A DNA stretch of 64,000 nucleotides from Cannabis sativa. Taxonomy: Eukaryota > Streptophyta > Magnoliopsida > Rosales > Cannabaceae. The stretch covers positions 2,480,001 to 2,544,000 of the forward strand of contig NW_026870037.1 of the NCBI RefSeq assembly GCF_029168945.1, given 5' to 3'. Shown here piece after piece: positions 58,278-64,000 of the stretch. Each line of letters opens with the position of its first letter. The first letter of the stretch is position 1. The translations under genes were made by a program, and so were the position numbers. The notes beneath the pieces are model-generated. The model made no database searches. It was not told where the DNA came from and saw nothing but the letters and a program-made list of their open reading frames with translations.

Positions 58278-59199
58278 GTTAGTTTCGAATTCCATTGCAT
58301 TTTCAGTTTCTGTTTGAATTGCAAAACTGCTTTTTTTCTGGGTTTTGGTATTTTGAGGGATTTTAGGAATGCATGCTTGTAGGAAATACACATAGGGCTA
58401 TGTTTCTTCAGTATAGAACTGGGTAATCTCAGAAAAATTGACCTGAAATTTGCATAACCGTGAACTTTAGGAAGAATGTTTGAATAATCGCATCCTTATC
58501 TTTTGAATACACGCGAGTATTTGGGTGAACACTTCGAATACTCGCATGTCTGCTTATCCTAGGTTTCAGAGAGACTTTATTACCTCTAGTCGTTGTTTAA
58601 ACCTTAGGATTTTATACTATGTATATTTTATTGAGAGAACATTGGTTGAGTCTTTCAAATGGTGGGCGTGTCGCAGTATTCCAATGCTCATATATGTGAT
58701 TATATGTTCCTTGAAGTATTGTGAAATGCCCAGCCATTTGTGGCATGCGCCAGTGTTCTGATATAAGCGTACTCTTTGGCTGGCAGATTTTCTCGAAACG
58801 GTGGGTGTATCCCAGTAACTTCAGGGTCATGCTCGGGAACGCATGTCCCTTGAGTCACTGGGATTCTCCCAGCCGTTTTTTGAGGTACATCGCCAGCTGG
58901 AGACGCGTGACATATTCGCAGGTTGTGATTAGTTAGGTTCCTCGAAACGGTGGGTGTCTCCCAGTCACTTCAGGGTCATGCTCGAAAACGCATGTCGCTT
59001 AGATTACTGGGATACACCCAGCCGTTTTTTGAGATATCCTTCTATTCCCACACCTGACTTCTCGTGCCTTGGTGGGATGATTGGTTTTCTCAAGAATTCA
59101 AATCATCCCCCTAAGAGGATTTTATATTTTACATGCGGGTGAGGTCACTTATTTTGTTTTCGCACATTCACCACGCTGAAAAGATCTTCTATCTTTCAG
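58278..59199 (+). other. Leader intron of the antisense ORF
   Basis: A donor AAAG|GTTAGT at 58277/58278 and an acceptor CTTTCAG ending at 59199, directly before the ATG at 59200. The intron holds three hairpin-forming repeats (58656-58740, 58792-58884, 58941-59033). Splicing is inferred from the sites only. Confidence 0.5.
58656..59033 (+). repeat. Three serial foldback repeats
   Basis: Each has an outer arm ending in a Y-CAGCCGTTTT-type inverse of its start. Copies 2 and 3 (58792-58884 and 58941-59033) are direct repeats 149 bp apart, with CTCGAAACGG-TGGGTGT-TCCCAGT pairing to ACTGGGAT...CCCAGCCGTTTTTTGAG. Copy 1 is diverged: CAAATGG-TGGGC pairs with GCCCAGCCATTTG. Confidence 0.75.
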
Positions 59200-62100
59200 A
59201 TGAGCGATCTATCGGATAGCCAAGTGCTTGGCTCAGGAGGCAACGCATTTGATGGCGACGAGGATCCCCAGGAAGACAGCTTTATTCCGACCTCAATCTC
59301 AGAAGAAGAGGTCGCAACTACCGGAGACGCAGAAATGGATCCGCTATCCTCAGCAGACATTGAGAGGATGGTGCAGGAGCTCGCGGAACCAGGAACCATC
59401 GAGATTCGAGACAACGAGTCTATGGTGTCAGCACGCAATCATCTCGTCCATTCCAGGCATGCTCCTGACGTCGAGGTCGAGGAGATGGATGACGACTGGA
59501 CTGTTGGAAATTATTTTACCAGGATCTTAGATCTACTCACAAGTATGTTGATTAACATCCTAAATATGAACTTTCTAAAACGATGAAATAAACACATATA
59601 AAGTTTAGTAAACCTTACATTGGGTGCAGCAGAATTTAATGACCCCTTCCGTTCAGATATCTAGCCCTTGATTCCTTTCTGTAGCAGAGCATTATCAATA
59701 TCTGAACCTGGATCTCTTTCTCTGATTCTTTAGTGCTGAAACTCCTTCTTGCTGAAAGTCTTTCTTCACGATCTTCCTCACTATGATTGAGGTATCACTT
59801 GCTGTGTGTGGGCACTACTCTAACACTAAGAATTTCGAAATTCAAGGAAGAAGAGAGAGAGAGTGGGGTCGGCCAAAGATAGGGAGAGAGAGAGGCTGAG
59901 TTTTTTCTGAATGAAAAGTCAGAAGAAAAGTGTGTAATTTTCCTGAAGCCTTCACTATCTATTTATAACATTCCACTAGGGTTAGGTTTGAATTATTAGG
60001 CATTAAAATATGAAAATATCAGAGGGAAAACCCTACAAAAGTGGCCGGCCCTACATAGTGGATTTGGGCCTCACTTTTTGCAATTTTGCAGTTTTATCTT
60101 TTCTGCATCTGATTTTCTCAAAAACGCCAATTTTCTAATTCAACCATTTAAATGCCAATTCTAACTATTTAATAACTATAAATAATTATTAAATAATATT
60201 TTCATTTATCATATTTATTAATTCAACCATACAAAGTATCATAATTAACAAATATGCCCCTAAAACTCTTTCTTTACAATTTCGCCCTTACTTAGTGAAA
60301 AATTCACAAATAGACATAGTCTAATTTGAGAATTATAATTGATTAATCAAAACCAATTACATGAGTCTTACAAGCAATATTATCTCAACTAGTGCGGGGA
60401 CCATGGGTCTATGAAACCGAGCTTCCAATAAGTAGATCAAGAATTTATAACCTAAATTCACTGACTTATTAATTCTTCGTTGAACCCACGCATAGAACTT
60501 AGAATTGCACTCTCAGTATATAGAATGCTCTATATGTTCCACCATATAGACACATCATTAGTTATCCATTGTTATAATCCTAATTTGATCAATGATCCTC
60601 CATATGAATGATCTACACTGTAAAGGGATTAGATTACCGTTACACCCTACAATGTATTTAATCCTTAAAACACTTAACCCCCGTATAAATGATATTTCAG
60701 CTTATGTGAAATGAGATCTCCACCATTTATTTTTGTTTGGTCAAGCTCGAAGGAGATCATCCTTTACTTACTATTCGCCAGATAGAAGCTATAGATTCCA
60801 TGTTTATGATAGCGCTCCCACTCAATTGCACTACCGTGTTCCCAAAATGTACGTATCACCCTGACCTAAAAGTAGGCTTAACTAACAAATCAAATAACAC
60901 GAATAGCCTCTCGAGATTGAGCCTAATCATAACAGGATTAAGATCATTTGATCTAGGATCAACTAGGCGATATTGACTTGAATAGATATTACGGTAAGTT
61001 TAATAAATCTAAGTCAAAGTTCAATATCGGTCCCTTCCGATGCATACTCCATGCATCCAACCTGAGCTTTACTTTAACCAATGCTCTGGAAAGAACATAT
61101 CATTTCTCCAAATGCAAGTAAACTCTTGTTGTAGATTATCATATCAGTAAAACCCTGTGTCTGATAAATCTAGGAAACTTTATTCACATAGTCATGTTTA
61201 CTTTCCAATATGTTGACAACACAATAAACAGGATCAAGTATGTGAAAAGGGTTTCAGATGAATTCATACATTATGTACATATAATCATGAAATAAATCAT
61301 GTGAACCATGCAACATTAATGTTATTTCTGATCTATATTAATAAGTAAATCTGATTATATTGAAATGAGTTTTATTTAGGGCATAAAACCCAACATGGAC
61401 AGCTCCAGTTCGGGAATCAGACGAGGAAGAAGACGCAGAGGGAAGCGGGACTGATTCGGTGGACAATACCCAATTGGACGAACCCTTTTCATGCGAGGAC
61501 TTGGTCTTGCGAGTCACCAAGTCAGATCTTACCACCTTCACGAGGTTAAACCTTCTGCGACTTGCCTCTTTACGTCCTCGGCCTACCCAGAGAGCACACC
61601 TCTCTTTTACCAACCCTGCGATCATACCTACAGAGGATGTGGTAGTCTCAATACCCATTCTTCGGTGTGGAGTATCGATCCCCTTTCATCCTTTCATTAC
61701 TGCTATTCTCAAGCAGTATGACGTGTCTCCCTTTCAACTAACCCCTAACAGTTATCGCATAGCCCTAGCCTTTTACGCGATGTACATGGAGTATGTGCAT
61801 AGGGCACCCACGGTAGAAGAGTTCACCTACTTCTATGATATAAAGAGCGTAGGTCTCCACAACGATTTCTATTGCTTCAGCAAGTGGGCCACTTCTGAGA
61901 TTAATGGGGTGGAAGGCATGGTTTCCAATATGGGAGATTGGAAATCGAAGTGGTTTTACGTATTCAAAGTTCCAGGGATTAAGACTGACTTTAATCGTCG
62001 ACCTAGTATGTCGCGTGTTTCCTAACTTAGTCAATTTTTGAGCTATTTTGTGATTTTAAGCTAACTCGCTCCTTTTATTGTCGCAGGTAGACCAGCTCGA

Positions 62101-63215
62101 CCTACACTTGACGCGACTCGCAGAGAGACTGCTGAAGTTCTCGGGAGCCTTCCTGTACAAGATCGTGACTGGCGATTATTGTGTACGACTTCAAAGCTGT
62201 GGGAACACAAGTTGATTCCAGAGAACGCAAGTCTTCAGAGAGAGCAGTGTACAAGGAGCCATCTGAGAAACAACAGGAGCGAATAGACAAACGCCTCTCC
62301 AAACAAACTTCTCGACCAATATCAGGTAGCATATCGCATGCATAAACTAGTGTGTTAAAGTCTTACTATTATTGGTACTTATTATTATTTTTTGTTGTTG
62401 TTGTTGTCGCAGAAATGACTTTCTTGAAGTCTGCACCCATCCTTAACCGCAAGCCAAAATCTAGAACAGCGGCGACTTCCCCTATCGTTCCTCAGAAGAG
62501 GAAGAGCGATGTGGTGGTCACCCCTGTCACGGATTCTTCCAAGAGGCCAACTAAGGGCACGCAAGACAAAGGGAAGAAAGTCGTGATTGATCCGGCTGTC
62601 CGAGCTCGCAACGTCTTGACTCTCCAAGAGAAGTTCGTGGGTGATGAATTCCTGTCAAAGATCGACAAGACCCCTGCTGAAGAGCTGTTGCCTCGCTCTA
62701 CTAAGTTGGCTTCGCAATTCATTGCCATGTTTTCGAAGGCCTTTGTTACTGGATCCAAGGAGGTCGAACTTGTGAAGAGACAGAACGTTCAGCTTCAGGA
62801 GGACATTAAGAAGCTGAAACAAGATGCGACTTCCAAGGATAAAGAGCTCGAGGAACTTCACAAGGCCAAGGAGCAAGTCGAGCTCAAAGCATCCTAGAGT
62901 GCCCAGACGAAGGCCGAGGAGATGTCTCGCAACTTGGAGGTCAAGAAGGAGAATGGGAAGAAGCAGTATGACCGGGCGGTCTCAGACTACATTTACACCA
63001 CCCTCTCCAAAATTTCGAATTTTGACTTCTCAATCCTCGGAGCAGAAGCCGCTAAAATGACTGAGGCTTTCCGAGCCATGTCGCCTACGCAGACTCAAGG
63101 CGGTGGAGGGAATCTGTTTCCCGAGGAAGCTGAGGCTGCAGATGTCGAGGAAGTCGAGAACGAAGCTATCAGCAAAGTCGTGGATGGATCTGCCCCTGCT
63201 GCTCCCAATGCTTGA
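59200..63215 (+). pseudogene. Antisense extra ORF of the gypsy element (Transposase_28-like), broken
   Basis: Proposed exons: 59200-62005 (interrupted by a solo LTR at 59502-61395), 62097-62325, 62413-63215. The N-terminus is acidic (MSDLSDSQVLGSGG). The conserved core after the LTR has IPFHPFITAILKQYDVSPFQLTPNS, AFYAMYMEYVHRAPTVEEF and WKSKWFYVFKVPG, as in the family called putative gypsy-type transposon (Transposase_28). The last exon begins with a Lys-rich tract, then a coiled coil (VELVKRQNVQLQEDIKKL) and an acidic tail. Breaks: the LTR insertion, a frame change near 62225 in exon 2, and a stop at 62895-62897 inside the coiled coil with the same frame open beyond. Function unknown. Confidence 0.78.
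59497..61400 (-). mobile_element. Solo LTR of the element C family, TSD TGGAC
   Basis: 59502-61395 (1,894 bp) matches the element C 3' LTR end to end and is flanked by TGGAC (59497-59501 and 61396-61400). On the - strand it starts TGTTGGGTTTTATG. It has no internal sequence, so it arose by LTR-LTR recombination after insertion. It lies in the coding exon of the antisense ORF; the codons on either side are in the same frame once it is discounted. Confidence 0.95.
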
Positions 63216-63618
63216 CTTTTCCTCTAATATTTACTTGTGTTAAACTCTATCTTTCTTTTTTTTTATCTATGCGGTACAAGGGTACTCACGCTTTGTACTT
63301 GAACAAATTTATATTTATGTTTCTTTTGAACGTCTTTATATCCTCTCGGGGATATTTATTTATAATATTCTCCCAGTACACGGGTACTCGCATTTTTTGT
63401 CATTTATAATATCTCGATTGCGATTTTAATTACAGCTTGGTGTAATGAATATCAGAGTAGAAAATTTCAGAAACTTGAAAAATTTCAAACTTGACAAAAT
63501 TTTCATAGCTTTCATAACTAATCAATGGTACATAGTGGTAGTGGTATATACCCCCTATACTTAGGATTTTTATAAAAAAAAATGACTAAGTATGAGTACA
63601 AACTATAAAATGCGAGTA
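63216..63618. other. Spacer between the antisense ORF and pol ends
   Basis: 400 bp between the tail-to-tail coding regions. Contains ACTCACGC and ACTCGCATTT words and TTTATTTATAATATT. No coding. Confidence 0.5.
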
Positions 63619-64000
63619 CTATTGATAATGGAATTTTAAGCTCTCGCCATTCCAAGCCCTTCGAATCGCAGTACCATCGAGTTCTGCGAGTCGGTACGTG
63701 GCATCACCAACCTTTTCTGCGATGAGATACGGTCCTTCCCAATTGTCCCTGAAGACCCCATGTGCTGGGTTCTTCGTGTTTGGCATTATTCTTCGAAGGA
63801 CTAAGTCTCCTACTCGCAGGACTCTTGCCTTGACCTTAGAATTGAAATATCTTGCGGTTCGCCGCTGATAAGCCGCGTTTTTCAGGTGAGCCTGATCGCG
63901 CTTTTCTTCAAGAAGGTCGAGGTAGAGCGACTGATTTTCTTCGTTCTGTTCAATGTTGAAAACATCTCTTCGTAGGGAACCTGCCCCAATCTCAAATGGT
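63619..64000 (-). CDS. Gypsy pol, C-terminal end of integrase (partial)
   Basis: On the - strand, open from the window edge to the stop at 63621-63619. It begins PFEIGAGSLRRDVFN and continues with RRTARYFNSKVKARVLRVGDLVLRR, then NWEGPYLIAEKVGDATYRL and DGTAIRRAWNGE. This is the C-terminal module after the catalytic core of plant gypsy integrase, which binds DNA non-specifically. No break is seen in the visible part. The catalytic core, RT and gag lie beyond the window. It converges on the antisense ORF 400 bp away. Confidence 0.88.
   Translation of the reverse strand, partial: PFEIGAGSLRRDVFNIEQNEENQSLYLDLLEEKRDQAHLKNAAYQRRTARYFNSKVKARVLRVGDLVLRRIMPNTKNPAHGVFRDNWEGPYLIAEKVGDATYRLAELDGTAIRRAWNGESLKFHYQ

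Larger units (their letters stand above)
56926..64000 (-). mobile_element. Tat-like Ty3/gypsy element, 3' part (- strand)
   Basis: Runs off the right edge of the window. From the right: end of pol (integrase C-terminus, - strand), then a convergent spliced extra ORF on the + strand, a polypurine tract and the 3' LTR. An antisense extra ORF between pol and the 3' LTR is a known trait of Tat-clade gypsy elements. The element is interrupted by a solo LTR. Confidence 0.8.

Overview
This is a repeat-dense stretch of a plant nuclear genome, very probably a eudicot. It is AT-rich, the host genes have GT-AG introns, and most of the DNA is plant transposons: Ty1/copia, Ty3/gypsy, L1-type LINEs, a SINE, Helitrons, and MULE, Harbinger and hAT-like MITEs. 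I cannot name the species from the sequence alone. Two host genes are supported with complete exon models. One is HY2, phytochromobilin:ferredoxin oxidoreductase (+ strand, 8 exons, 9236-12546). The other is a small ROMO1/Mgr2-type mitochondrial inner-membrane protein gene (- strand, 3 exons, 22160-27458), whose 4.1-kb second intron is filled by copia remnants in opposite orientations.

Layout. 1-8.5 kb: AT-rich DNA with Helitron ends and a 5'-truncated dead LINE. 8.5-9.2 kb: the HY2 upstream region, holding a Harbinger-type MITE, three 73-bp tandem repeats and a tRNA-derived SINE with a perfect 17-bp target-site duplication (TSD). 9.2-12.5 kb: HY2. 12.6-15.3 kb: a foldback MITE, then a MULE-like element with a 9-bp TSD that carries a GC-rich palindromic minisatellite. 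15.3-21.9 kb: a decayed copia pol split by another transposon, a gypsy LTR/gag fragment and an 0.8-kb inverted repeat. 22.2-27.5 kb: the ROMO1-like gene. 27.7-29.3 kb: a second truncated LINE just upstream of it.

29.7-64 kb is a nest of LTR retrotransposons. Element B (SIRE-like copia, - strand, partial) is interrupted by element C (copia-type LTRs of about 1.9 kb, - strand, with a 6.5-kb interior that codes for nothing recognisable). A chromovirus-like solo LTR sits inside C's 3' LTR. Element A (45383-56356, + strand) is a full-length SIRE-like copia with 1.2-kb LTRs, TSD GACAC, gag, pol and an extra 3' ORF, all disabled by small frameshifts. It inserted into the end of a chromovirus-type LTR. 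From 56926 to the window end lies the 3' part of a Tat-like gypsy element (- strand): its LTR, a spliced antisense extra ORF, and the end of integrase. A solo LTR of the C family has landed inside the antisense ORF.

The most striking unexplained structure is in the transcribed part of the element A LTR. Seven consecutive small hairpins have different stems but almost the same loop (GGGAG, usually inside TTCGGGAGAT), about every 25 nt. Element B carries the same array with three hairpins duplicated. Different stems with a constant loop is what selection on RNA structure would leave, and it resembles zinc-knuckle packaging signals of retroviruses.
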